Assembly (NCBI RefSeq): GCF_035083965.1
Contig: NC_089729.1
Coordinates: forward strand, 14,744,964-14,808,963
Direction of reading: 5' to 3'
Source: Branchiostoma lanceolatum
Taxonomy: Eukaryota; Chordata; Leptocardii; Amphioxiformes; Branchiostomatidae
DNA: 64,000 nucleotides
Part shown: positions 42,556-53,854 of the stretch, piece after piece
How the letters are laid out: every line of letters begins with the position of its first letter
Position numbering within the stretch: the first letter of the stretch is position 1
Notes under the pieces: generated by a model
Seen by the model: the letters and a program-made list of their open reading frames with translations, nothing else
What the model was told of the DNA's origin: nothing
The model's database searches: none
Made by a program: the position numbers and the translations under genes

Positions 42556-45549
42556 ATGAAGCTGGTACTAGCTGTGCTGTCTTTGGCTTGTGTGGCAAAC
42601 GCACAATGGCCTTTAACAATCATAGACGTGCTTGAGAAAGTAGGGAACGAGACTACTCTGATCTCACTGACAAAACAGGCGGGTTTGTACAACCGACTCA
42701 ACGGACTAGGTAAGGTTAAACTTCCTTTGTATACACTTGTAAGTTTGCGTACTGACTTCAACTTCGCTATAATTTGTTTATGTTAATTAAACAGGGGTCA
42801 CTGTATACTTTTGTCCCCACGCTAGACGCAAATTTGCCTACTTAAGTTCTCAATCTAGTAGTAAATTTTCACGTTTGTGCTATTATAATAGTTCTCCTGC
42901 ATTTGCATACATTCAAAAGCCCTGAAACTTAATTGTATGTTTTTGGCGACACCATAGGGGTGGATCCAATGGTGCCTTCCGATACTTAAACCTCTGTTTA
43001 ACAACAGGTCCCTTTACGCTGTTTGCTCCAACGGACGCAGCCTTTAAACTCCTACCAAAGGACGTAATGACTGAGCTTCAATCCAACAAAACACTGTTAA
43101 AAGAGGTAGGCCATTCCTGTTTATTACCAATGCAGTACAAGTGTCATCACCAGACTGACCTGTTCTTTCTACTTACTGGGCTTACTTTAAAACTGTCATT
43201 CCCTTTTAATGCCATTCACTGACCTACCTCTAAGAGACAGAAAATAAGTATGCATAATTTTCGACATACACATATTATGTTTAATGCACAGTAAATTATA
43301 CATCCTTCGTAAAAACTACTACATTAAAATTATTTTATAATCTTGCCCCATCGTGCTACCTTTACAAAGTTTTGACCTTAGAAAATCCATAAAGATCTCA
43401 ATATACATGAAAGTGCATATTCTGTTACTTTGCTCAGGTTCTAGAGGCACATTTAGTCACGGGCAAGGTACCGATAGTGGAGTGGACAAATGACAAGCTG
43501 ATTCCAACCGTGGGAGGGCCGAACATCCGGATCAACGTCTATGACATATCTCGAGTGGCAATTGTAAGTAATCTGATAAGTAATTGTAAGTAATCTATAC
43601 GGTAAGCCAGAACATGCAACAACATGGACACAATCTTGACTAGAACTGTTCGCTTCCACAATAGCAGTATTCCACATATTGTCCGACTGTTAAATTCCTC
43701 GCTCTACTAGACGAGAGCGCCACCCACATGTAAACTTTCTGCGAAACCTACTCAGTACCCGTACTGCGAACGCTTAAGTCCAATTATAGTATTTAATCGC
43801 TTCAAACTTAAGATTATATCGTAAGCTACACTTAGACTATTTTAACGTGTTTGTATTTCATAATTGTAACGTATGTACCACATCATTAATGTGGAACAGA
43901 GCTGTTGTGATGTCTGTACATCAATTCAGCCATGTATGGCTGCAAGCTGTTGGACAAGGATTACTTCAATAAAACCATTGTATAAACTAAATAAACTGTC
44001 CAGAAACATATGGTGAGTCTTGTCATATAACCAATATGCTATCATGAATCATAAGTATAGTCGAGGTTTGAGTTGTTGCATCCAAGATTTTCTCCTAATC
44101 CAGGACATGCTATGAAGTACATCCTGGATATCCATAACTCTTAAGTCTTCAAATGCATTAACATGTTGCTATACAGTTTTTGAACTGATAGCTACATATT
44201 GCATGCCCTTGCAAATCAAACTGTTTATCTATTGTTTAGTTGGTTCTTTTGTTGTTTTGTTTGTATTCTTCAAGTGTTTTTATTTTTTGTTCTCAGACTC
44301 TAACGGCCAACGGCGCAGGCGTGGTGAACCCAGACTGCCATGCTATTGCAGGTTTTGTGCAAGTTATCGACCTTGTCATGTACCCTTTGCCAAATGGAAC
44401 AATCGTATCGGAGATTACCTCAAATAACAACCTGTCTACCCTGGCCACAGCCGTCTCCAAGGCTGGTCTAGTTGCAACTCTCTCGGGTCAGTGTTTTTTT
44501 CCCAGAATAATACTATAGTGTTTGGTAAAATCATTACATAGAGATCAGCTCTTATTCTAGCAGAAAAAATATTGCTTCCGAATCTTTACCAATTTTCGAA
44601 CTGGTCTCTCCGATAGGCTTCATAAGTCGTTCCTACGCGTGACCTCACGGACATGTGACGTAAGAAGTGTGTCAAGGTCGGATGGAGGTCAATATCGTCC
44701 CCCGTCATGATAGCTTGCATATTAATAAACCGTAAATTAGATGGACACGTTCTTGTTTTCGTTGTCACGCAAAATTATAATCTGATAAATCATGGTCGTT
44801 TAGTATACTTTAAAAATCCATTTTCATTCCAAATCAGATTTTTTCTCATAGTAACAAACTGTTATCTTGCTTACACTTTCACAGCGGTTGATGGAAACTT
44901 CACCCTGTTCGCGCCTACCAACAAGGCGTTCTCCAAGCTGCCAGCCGGAGTTCTGGACGGTCTGCTGAAGAACGTGACTGCTCTGACTAACGTCCTGACG
45001 TACCATGTTCTCTCTGACGTCTACAACAACGTCGGTCTATACTACTCATCTAAACTGAAGACTGTTCAGGGTAAAAACGTGACCATCAAAGCTTCATCAC
45101 GTGGTAAGCAAAAAGACAGACCCGCAGTAGTTTGTGGTCTTTGAGAGGTAGAAGGGCATTAACATAACGTAATCGTATGATTTGAATAAGTACATTTCAT
45201 TGCTAAATAGCATTCTACAATTACAATGAAACACGCAGAAAATATCTCTATATATATATGGTTAGAAAAGCAAAGTATGTTTTTTACAAGCAATGGTGAG
45301 CTACTGGTTTCAGTTTTAACGTACCTTTTATCCGACTTTGAATATTGACTGTCCATCTTTTTGTTGTCATTTCTTATTAATTTGTTTTCTTTTTCAAAAA
45401 TCTTTTATTCGTGTCTTTTTTTTCCAGAATCTATCATGGTGAACAATGCGGCCGTTCTTGCCGAAATATCGAAAACCAACGGCGTCCTTCATGTCATTGA
45501 CACCGTTCTCATCCCTCCAACCATGCACTTCGAGATGGTCCACAACTAG
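42556..45549 (+). CDS. FAS1 gene 3: secreted two-domain fasciclin protein, 302 aa
   Basis: Six exons: 42556-42709, 43008-43105, 43438-43563, 44297-44486, 44885-45103 and 45428-45549, phases 1,0,0,1,1. The signal peptide is MKLVLAVLSLACVANA. Domain 1 starts IIDVLEKVGNETTL and has FTLFAPTDAAFKLLP, but its FH/YH position is AH (VLEAHL) and the NGVVHVI box has become AGFVQVIDLVMYP, so domain 1 is less conserved. Domain 2 is close to genes 1-2 ([34 protein letters not shown]) and ends [18 protein letters not shown]. One cysteine lies in exon 4 (NPDC). Exon 5 nucleotides over [17 protein letters not shown] are identical to gene 1, a conversion signal. Secreted by inference; function unproven. Confidence 0.9.
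43600..43995 (+). mobile_element. LINE 3' end in intron 3 of FAS1 gene 3
   Basis: A frame near 43606 reads RTCNNMDTILTRTVRFHNSS then IPHIVRLLNSSLY and a stop. This fits the reverse-transcriptase C-terminus of CR1/L2-type LINEs (TRT-R---S-IP--VRLLNSL). It is followed by a noncoding tail ending ATAAACTAAATAAACT. 5'-truncated, inactive. Confidence 0.7.
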
Positions 45550-45696
45550 AGTCTCTAAAACAGTCTCTATAACAACTGTCTCTTCACTCAACGCATTGCG
45601 ATGAAGGGTCTTAGATGCTTGTACAATTTTCAAGTCCCCTGAAGTGTTGTAGACATAGGAGTTATGTTTGTTTGTACGTAGTTGTCGTCGCACTAC

Positions 45697-45816
45697 GTTA
45701 ACGATTTGTGAGAATCTGTATCTTTATAGCCGGTATAACTGCCATTCGGCGTAACACATCAGCTTCGCAGGCACGCGGCACAGGCAGCTGGTTATATTAC
45801 ACCGAACAACCTGAGT
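45697..45816 (-). repeat. Dispersed repeat R1, copy 3 (inverted)
   Basis: Reverse complement of the R1 segment at 48-163; contains GGCGTAACACATCAGCTTCG and GCAGCTGGTTATATTACAC. It lies about 150 bp past the FAS1 gene 3 stop codon and may be transcribed in its 3' UTR. Confidence 0.7.
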
Positions 45817-45940
45817 ATAACACGATTTTCTTTTTGTCAATCTTTGTGATTTGTTTTCATTGTTATCATACATAATACATATACATGCACTGGTATTATC
45901 AATAGTTCAGGACAAAAGTCCATAACATTGACGCAAGCTG

Positions 45941-47800
45941 AATAGACCTCTTTCCAGTTACGGCGGCCATTTTGAATTCCCTGGGGTCAGCTGGGGGTCA
46001 TGCACCAAAGTGAGGCTTAGGGTGGGAAACACCGGCCAGGATGGGAAACACCAGTATGATATAGCATAGGTATTCCATCCTGGGCGGTACATTTTGCGCC
46101 TCTAATGTGAAATGCTGTGCTACATGCACCTGGCATGTGTAGAAAATATTGTTGTGGACATTTGGACTTGATTTTAGCTAAATTCCAATTCATTTTTCAT
46201 ACTTTTTGATGAGTGAGTTCAGATCATTTAGTGTCAGTGCTTATATCCCCTATTTGTACTCTGCATAGATTGGACCGCGTGAAATCCCACAAAAATTGAT
46301 TTCCTTTTGAATTAGGAAGAAATCAAAGTTTGTTGGCTGTTCTAAACGTTCAGTGTCTTCGAAATTTTATCATTTTTGCCTGTTGGGGCGGCAGTGTAGT
46401 AGTGGTTTCTATAATATTTTTCACTCTAGCCCGTTCTTTGTTTATAACACTTTGTCCCCATAACCGTTACATACTGTTAAATTTCTATCTAGTAGACAAA
46501 GATCTTAAACCATAATTTGCTTTAAGCAAGGTTTAAGTGAAAAAATATTTTAATCTCAAACCAGCATATGCATGTTATTGTTAGGCATAAACACCTGGTG
46601 TGTGGGTCGATCCAGCTTGCAAGTGCACCAGGCCTTCATACAGTGGTATACATATAGAATTAAGATTTTTGCCATGCCAATCTCAGAAATGCATATCAGT
46701 GTTTGCATTGATATTGTATATCCATTTTGACTTTGCGTAGGTGACGGTATGCTCTAATAGCTGATCACTAGTAGGATTAGACCCTAGAAAACATGAAAAT
46801 ACCCAGCTGACATTCTTGCGGGTAGTAAGTTATTTGCTGACTTTCCCGGGAGCTCTATCTAGAGACACCTCAATTTACATGGAATACCTTAGTGCGGCCA
46901 TGGCAGATAGACTGGTGTGGTCGGAAGTTGTGCATGGACTTGCCCCGTCCCCCCCGGGGGTCGACCGATGATGATGATGATGATGATATTTGTAGAAATA
47001 CATTTTCGGACAATGTCTGGATGCCAAGATCCATTCTGCAAACTAAGAACTCAGTGGGGAAGGCAAGGTACGTATCCGTACTGGGTGCGCCCCTTGCTTA
47101 CCAGTATGTCAGTTTGCCCCGATGATATTTAGTTATAGCGACATAAAAGTACACAAAAAGTTGAGTCCAGATTATTGTTGGCTGAAATTTAGCAGATTAT
47201 TTTTCCTGCTAAATTGACAATTTCTGCATTTCTGAGATTGGCATGGCGAAAATCTTAATTCTACCACTGTATGAAGGCCTGGTGCACGTGCAAGCTCGAT
47301 CGACCCACACACCAGGTGTTTATGCCTAACAATTAGCATGCATATGCTGGTCATTGTTATTGTTGGTGATTGCTGACACTGAACAGTTAGAACAGCCAAC
47401 AAACTTTGATTTCTTCCCAATTCAAAAGGAAAACAACCTGATTTCGGTGCATGTTTTGTGCGATTTCACACGCTATGCAAAGTACAAATAGGGGATATAA
47501 GCACTGACACTAAATGTTCTGAACTCACTTGTCAAAAAGTATGAAAAAATAAATTAGAATTTAGTAAAATCAAGTCCAAATGTCCACTTCAATATTTTCT
47601 ACACATGCCAGGTGCATGTAGCACAGCATTTCACATTAGAGGCGCAAAATGTACCGCCCAGGATGGAATACCTATGCTATATCATACTGGTGTTTCCCAT
47701 CCTGGCCGGTGTTTCCCACCCTAAGCCTCACTTTGGTGCATGACCCCCAGCTGACCCCAGGGAATTCAAAATGGCCGCCGTAACTGGAAAGAGGTCTATT
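45941..47800. mobile_element. Long inverted-repeat (foldback) element, about 1.86 kb
   Basis: The left arm (45941 to about 46690) and right arm (about 47224-47800) are inverted copies of each other. The termini AATAGACCTCTTTCCAGTTA and TAACTGGAAAGAGGTCTATT are exact complements, as are blocks with CACCGGCCAGGATGGGAAAC and GCCAGGTGCATGTAGCACAG (right arm). The arms differ by small indels: the left is longer by roughly 170 bp. No transposase is seen, so it is nonautonomous. TA dinucleotides at the ends would suit a Tc1/mariner-like duplication, which is speculative. Confidence 0.85.
46885..46990 (+). mobile_element. LINE 3'-end fragment nested in the foldback element
   Basis: A frame reads MADRLVWSEVVHGLAPSPPG and stops at a (GAT)n run (46968-46988). 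D-R--W---V-GL just before a stop and a simple-repeat tail is the usual extreme C-terminus of many non-LTR reverse-transcriptase polyproteins. The identification rests on about 25 residues, so it is moderate. Confidence 0.5.
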
Positions 47801-48228
47801 AATTCATTATGATGATATTGCAATATTAATGCATCAGATATTACTTGTTTTCCATTCGCCAAGGTCCAAGTAATCGGCAAGTAGACTGTTATGCACAATA
47901 GAGTCTTATTGTTAGTAACATATGATCCACTGCTCACGGAGTCACGTGCCTCATCTGCATAACGTGACGTCACAGAAGCAGTCGATTGTTCAATCCTTGA
48001 CAAAAACTGTAGCTGATCAGTCGAAAATTTGGGTAAGTCCAATTCATTGTGTTGGAGTTTAAACTCCATTCAGAATGACTTCTACCAACACAGATGAACT
48101 TTCAAGTGAATGTTATACTTTGTAATAATTCATCATTATCATCATGCTTCATGTTTTGCAACAAATGGGTTCAATCTATTCATGAATTAAAGAATTCAGG
48201 GAAGGATATACTTTCCTTTGCTTTTACT
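47801..48228. other. Intergenic stretch, nothing recognised
   Basis: Between the foldback element and the orphan FAS1 exon. No gene, clear repeat or promoter motif was recognised. Confidence 0.4.
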
Positions 48229-48309
48229 TGCTTGAAAAGCTTGGGAACGAGACGCCACTGATTGCCCTGATGAAGAGAGCGGGTCTAGATCTACGATTAA
48301 GAAGCCGAG
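48229..48309 (+). pseudogene. Orphan FAS1 first-exon fragment
   Basis: The frame reads LLEKLGNETPLIALMKRAGL then DLRLRSRG and ends at a GTAGGG donor (48310) in the same phase as exon 1 of the intact genes. Compare gene 3 (VLEKVGNETTLISLTKQAGL). Upstream, no signal peptide or ATG is in place, and no exon 2 follows before gene 4 starts at 48995. It is probably the residue of a decayed family member between genes 3 and 4. Confidence 0.8.
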
Positions 48310-48884
48310 GTAGGGAAAACAACAACAATGACAACAAAGTTTTGTAACATATACACCTACGAGTAAACCAAATACTGAATGTTTATGATTTATATTTGCA
48401 GAGAGATCTTATAATTCGTCGGTGTGGTCATATGTGTAAATATACTAAGAGAGCTTCAATTTGCTTCAATGATATATTTTGGTAAATAGCTCCGCCGCTG
48501 AGGTGTCGCGAAAAATGTTTATCGTTTTGATGATTCATAAAGTCATAGGTCAGACAAATCATATTATGGTCTCTCAACGCTCTCAATCCAGTGGAAAGAA
48601 GGCCCTAACATTCACAGACCATCGAATGACTACCTCCAATCGCTGACTTGTTATGCTAATTAGCAAACAACAGTTCCTCTGTCAAGTGACCTTTGAACGT
48701 ATGTTCGAGGGGAGGGGGGCGGTAACACCTGTTTCAATCTACAATGAAGCCCGTCTTTAAAAACTACGAGCCAAAGGTCAACCGTTAGCAAATAGCCATC
48801 AATAAGTTTAACTAAACGGTATCTCAAATATGAAATTAGTCTTCATCTGTTTAAAGCATTTGACAGACAAAAGCAACATTGACA

Positions 48885-48891
48885 TATATAA
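48885..48891 (+). promoter_or_regulatory. TATA-like box of FAS1 gene 4
   Basis: TATATAA lies 104 bp upstream of the ATG at 48995, a spacing similar to the TATA-like boxes of genes 1, 2 and 5 (about 80-100 bp). No E-box or DR1 like that of genes 1-2 was noticed here. Confidence 0.5.
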
Positions 48892-48994
48892 TGCCCGCCC
48901 TTTAACATGAATAAAACACATTTCTTTCAATAAATGGACTTTGTACTCTCCATATACTACTAAGCAAGGGGTGAAACAGTACGTCTGACGAAAA

Positions 48995-51900
48995 ATGGCC
49001 TACAAGATTTTAATTCTGGTCCTGGGTCTGTTTTCTTCAATTTCTGTCGCAAGAGCCGAGAACGACCTCATAGACGTGCTACGAGACTTTCAAGAGTTTA
49101 AAACTCTGTTGCAGTTGATACAGGAAGCCAACCTCACCGACACTCTACGGGGGAAAGGTAACGTTACCTTTACGTCAATGTCTGCCATTTTGGATTAGAG
49201 TTAACATACGTTATCGCATACAACGATAACATTAGGGAAGGTGCTTTGTATTTTGTCTTAAGAAACGTAACAAATGAAACTATAGTGTGAATATAGTAAG
49301 TTCACCATTCTTTGATTCAAACCTACGAATTGGTTGCATATAATATCTGAATGACATGGGAAAATACAGGTGCTTCTTCCATTAAAATCGATCCAGCTAA
49401 GGGGAGGGGGGCTGTTGCAAATCAACTATGTGAAACACAAAATCTGAAATACATTATGATTGCTGAGATACTAAATTCATAGATAAAAGCATTTTTTGTG
49501 GGTCTGTCCTTTGCACATACATTGACATAATTTCCTCTCAGATTTTTCTTAAATTCATTTATTTGGCTTCATATCTAGTCAACGTTTGCGTTTTGCACAA
49601 TAAAACAATATTGCGCACCTCGGGTAATGTAATGGATAGTCATGGATAAGCAAGTTTAAGGAACTTATTTTCGGGATTCCCTTCATTACCATCAATCCAT
49701 AAATGATGGAAAATATCATAAGTTCATGATGCATAATCATTGAAATTATTTTCCGGATTCCTTTCATTTCCATCAAACCATAAATGATGAAAAATATCAT
49801 AAATTAATGATGCATAATCATTGAACTTATTTTCCGGATTCCTTTCATTACCATCAATCCATAAATGATGAAAAATATCATAAGTTCATGATGCATAATC
49901 ATCAATCCATAAATGATGAAAAATATCATAGGTTCATGATGCATAATCATTCTCCATCTAGGCCCCTTCACTGTCTTCGCTCCCGTGGACAGGGCTTTTA
50001 CTGAACTGCCAGAAGATGCATGGAAGTCCCTTAAGGACGTCAACCTTCTTAGACAGGTTGGTAAATTCATTATGTTTTCAGCAATTACAGTAGGAACGTG
50101 GATTACTTCCCACAGGACTGATGTATCACATCCAGACGTAAATTGTACTACTTGCTTTCCTTTTTTACAGCCACAGTTCCTTTCTTTACCTACATTTACC
50201 TGCTTTTAGCCGTCTTTCATTAGAAGGCTGTAATGAATTTTGCTTCTCGCTGCCGCATGGTGGCGTTGTGGCAAGGATGCTGAAGTCCTAAACGTGACTA
50301 TCATATGTCTATACCCCTGCTTTTCATATTATTTCCGTGGCGTGTAGATTTTCTAATCAGACTTGCCTCTCTAATCCTGTGTTGTTGTTTTTTCAGGTGA
50401 TGTCGTTCCATGTGGTACCAGGGAACGTCACGTCATCTGAGCTGAGAAACAACGTTCTCTTGTCGTCTGCAGAAGGACAGAAGATCCGCATCAACGTATA
50501 TCAAAATGCCACCGGTGGCAACGTACGTGCCATACTGTAGTAGGATTAGATGCTCATTTTCTTTATACGATTTAGCCTATAAGTACATAGGCATCGAGTA
50601 CGTATTCATGCATTTATATTACTGCTATTGTCGATATCTTTTGCACAACAATATTTACCAATGTCGTCTTTACTATATATTTCCATCTTACATTTTGTTC
50701 TGATAGTATCTCTGGGTACAAAATGAGTAAACCATTCCTTTTCTTATTGTTTGCTTACTTCGTTTGTTGCACATATTGACAGATATTCAATTCATGACGA
50801 GCAGGTAAACAAAGTTATATGTCAAACTATTTCCTCTTAATAATGTATTTTCCTATTTCATGCTCAGGTAGTATTTGTGATTTATAAGCAACTGAAATCA
50901 TTATTTTCATGTCACATGTTTGCTGGTTTATGCTATTTAAACAGCAGATACTGCATTAATGAATATCTTACAGGTTCTGACTTCGAACGGTTGTCCAATC
51001 ACAAAGATCGATGCAAAGGCAAGCAACGGAGTTATACACGTGATGTCAGAGGTCATGTTTCCGCTTCCGGGGCCGAGCATCACTGAAACTCTCAGTCACA
51101 TGCAGAACTTCTCATTTTTATTGACGGCTCTTCAAAAGGCAGACCTTGCCGGGACATTGTCTGGTGCGTACGCAGAAAAAAATTTATATAATATAGGCAT
51201 TGTATCTTAGTAGAATATGGTATTAAGAAGTATTGCATAGAACACCGTTGCTTAGTCGTCGGCAGTTAATCATATAAAGTATGATACACCTCTGTATATG
51301 ATGTTGCAAATTTCATGATTTACCATCTTATACAAATTTTAAGCAGTTTTTATTCTTATTGATAATAAGCATAAACTTGACAAGATATACACATCAGTTC
51401 AGCGACTATTTCATATATGCTAATGTATCCTCGCATTTTACCCATCAGGTGATGACACGTACACATTCTTTGCACCAACCAACGAGGCGTTCGACAAGCT
51501 TCCTCCGGCGTATTTGGAAATGCTGCTGACAACCAAGATGGCGTTGTCGGACCTCTTGGAGTTTCACATGTTCTACGACGTATCCTTCCGCCCTGCGTTC
51601 TATGACGGTCTCAAGATACGTTCGCTACAGGGACCTTTACTGACGTTCAACGTCAAGGGACCTCCTGGGCCAAGTAAGTATAGTCATTTATATCTTGATA
51701 ATAAATTATATTTGTCTTGTCATTTGGGTTTCTACGTCCATCCAGAAAATCCATCTTCTAGGAATTCTTTATCTGTCTTTAAAAAAACAATGTCTACGGA
51801 CGGAGTTGATTTTTCTTATTGGGTTTCTCTTGAAGTAAGATAATATTTCCTACAGGTTTCTTATAGGTACAGATATACTTCTAGAAAGTCTTTCTAGTAA

Positions 51901-52490
51901 TAAAATTTTTAAATGCATATAATTAAAAAAAATGCAGTATATTCTTTATGCAGATACTTGTATCCAAATTCTTGACCAAAGAGTTAAGTTCTTATTTTGA
52001 GTCATATTTCTTTATAGATTAGTACAAATGCAGACATTATTGACAGGTTTCTATCAACAAGTGACCATTAATTTACTGCATGCAATGGTTGTCATTTGTG
52101 ATCATTATGAAATGTAAACAGAAATTTGTCACAAATTGTCAAATTTGATCAATCGTCTTTATTTAGATGTATTTTTTGTTTGTTTTCATTTGGCAACAGG
52201 TATGCAGATAAAAACTATTTAACTCTTTTCTAAAATCTTAAGAAAAATGCTTTCACAGTAAGTACTGTTACCAACATCCACAAACGTTGACAAATAAGTA
52301 TGATACTGAAAAGTGTATATAAATATCGTCTTAAATTTTGCTATATTGATCATGATGACTTACTGAATTGCCATTTTTTACAGCAGCGAAATATATGGTA
52401 AACAACGCCACCTTCCTCGGACTACAGCAGCCTGCTAGCAATGGAGTCATCCATGTCATCGACCAAGTCATGATATCTCCTGAACCCTGA
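48995..52490 (+). CDS. FAS1 gene 4: divergent secreted two-domain fasciclin protein, about 301 aa
   Basis: Six exons: 48995-49157, 49962-50056, 50397-50522, 50974-51163, 51449-51673 and 52384-52490, phases 1,0,0,1,1. The signal peptide is MAYKILILVLGLFSSISVAR plus A, cleaved before END. Domain 1: FTVFAPVDRAFTELP, VMSFHVVPGN, NGVIHVMSEVMFPLP. Domain 2: YTFFAPTNEAFDKLPP, LLEFHMFYD in place of LTYHV, and NGVIHVIDQVMISPEP at the end, with a shorter tail than other members. The LLKNVT sequon is lost (LLTTKMALS). The exon 6 acceptor is a CAGCAG tandem (NAGNAG), so one residue may vary. AATAAA is at 52533. This is the most divergent intact gene; the exon lengths and phases still show common descent. 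Confidence 0.88.
49645..49950 (+). repeat. 81-bp minisatellite next to exon 2 of FAS1 gene 4
   Basis: CATCAATCCATAAATGATG-type starts occur at 49690, 49771, 49852 and 49900, i.e. two 81-bp steps then a truncated 48-bp unit. Units contain TTCATGATGCATAATCATTG and ATTTTCCGGATTCCTTTCAT. The array ends only about 10 bp before the splice acceptor at 49961. Confidence 0.9.
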
Positions 52491-52538
52491 CCTTTGACCC
52501 ATGACCTGGCCTGTGACAAGTACTGTGTAACAAATAAA

Positions 52539-53105
52539 CTACAAAGCAGGTTAAAGGCATATTTGAAAAAAATGAACCTTATAATGTCGTAGAGTGTACT
52601 ACTTTTATTGGTAGGATACCATATCATCCATGGTATTCAGATAAAACAATTGTTCTCTGTGGACAACAACAACAACAACAAAAAACCTTTCCTCCTGGGA
52701 GCAGTTTTGACATTTTGCGTTAAAGATTCGTAGAACCAATGTATTCAAAGAAATGAAACATAGAATTACGCTTTAAGTTAATCATCTTCAACGATCTCTG
52801 CATAATCAGACTTTTATGCTTTTTTACAAACTTTTTTGTTTGATATTTAACGAATGATATGTATTAAAAACCACGATTTGGCCCTGGCAATCTGATTGTA
52901 TCAAGGTATCAGAAATTTACATATGCAAGACTATATTGTTAAGTATGTTGAATGTAAAACGTACTTTGTATTTCTCTTTTGAATTATGCAGCTGACCGTT
53001 GGAAAGTCGCCGCCCCTTTTTGTTGTGTCATTAAAGGTTCTGATACACAATTCAAGCGAAGCATACAGCTTTAGATTATCTGGTCATGGCTTAAGTAAAT
53101 ATGTG
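52539..53105. other. Intergenic stretch downstream of FAS1 gene 4
   Basis: Contains a short CAA run (52665-52682). No gene or other structure was recognised before the promoter repeats start near 53106. Confidence 0.45.
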
Positions 53106-53692
53106 GCTAACCTTTGATCAGATACACCATTGGGGAAGGGCCACCATTGTTTACATCTTGTATTAGCCACGTGCTTTGATACAGAAAAGTGGAACGCACT
53201 GCTTTTTCACGAGCTACTTACAGTGCCAAGGACACGGGCTAACTAGACCACTTTGATCATGTATACCTCCCAACGATGAAGTTTCTACTGGTAAATACAT
53301 GTACTGTTAGCCTAACCGATGATTAGATACAGCTATTGGGAAGGGTTATCATTATTTACATCTAGTATCAGCCACGTGTGTACAGAAAAATGAGAACACA
53401 TTCCTTCTTTACGAGCTACCTACGGTACCAATGACACGGGCCTAAATAGACCATTTTGATCCTCTACCTCTCAACAAAGATGTTTCTACTGTAAATATGT
53501 TAGCCTAACCTTTGATCAGATAAAACCATTGGGGGAAAGCCAGCATTGTTTCCGTTTGATATCAGCCACCTGTGTACAGAAAATTGGAAAACACTCCTTC
53601 CCTAGTCCCAGTTACAATACCGAGAACACAGGCCTAAATAGACCACTTCGATCCTGTACCTCTAAACGATGAAGTTTCTACGGTAAATGTGT
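53106..53692 (+). repeat. Three extra copies of the FAS1 gene 5 promoter/start segment
   Basis: Units begin GCTAACCTTTGATCAGATAC or a variant (53106, about 53309, about 53502). They continue through AGCCACGTG, ACGAGCTAC, GACACGGGC, TAGACCA.TTTGATC, and end at a start-codon segment like GATGAAGTTTCTACTGGTAA. The GTTTCTA words lie at 53281, 53482 and 53674, and in the real gene at 53860 (steps 201, 192 and 186). Only the fourth unit runs on into the gene 5 coding sequence; the first three diverge after 5-6 codons into GTAAAT. Unit 3 has CACCTG in place of CACGTG, and units 1-3 lack the TATAAAAA of unit 4. Confidence 0.9.
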
Positions 53693-53739
53693 TAGCCTAA
53701 CCTTTGATCAGATACAACCATTGTTTGCATCTAGTATTA

Positions 53740-53765
53740 TACAGCCACGTGATTATAAAAAAAGT
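53740..53765 (+). promoter_or_regulatory. FAS1 gene 5 core promoter (E-box and TATA box)
   Basis: CACGTG at 53746-53751 is followed immediately by ATTATAAAAAAAG (TATA at 53754), about 100 bp before the ATG at 53855. A CACGTG E-box also occurs in the gene 1 and gene 2 promoters, although much further from their TATA-like boxes. Confidence 0.65.
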
Positions 53766-53854
53766 AGAACACGCTCCCTTCTCACGGGATAGCCCCACTT
53801 ACAGTACCAAGGACACGGGCAGAACAAGACCACTTTGGATTTCTACCTCTAAAG

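Noticed and set aside
46892-47125. Frames within the foldback element as a transposase
   Set aside because: No DDE, helix-turn-helix or other transposase motif. The only recognisable part is a short LINE terminal peptide.
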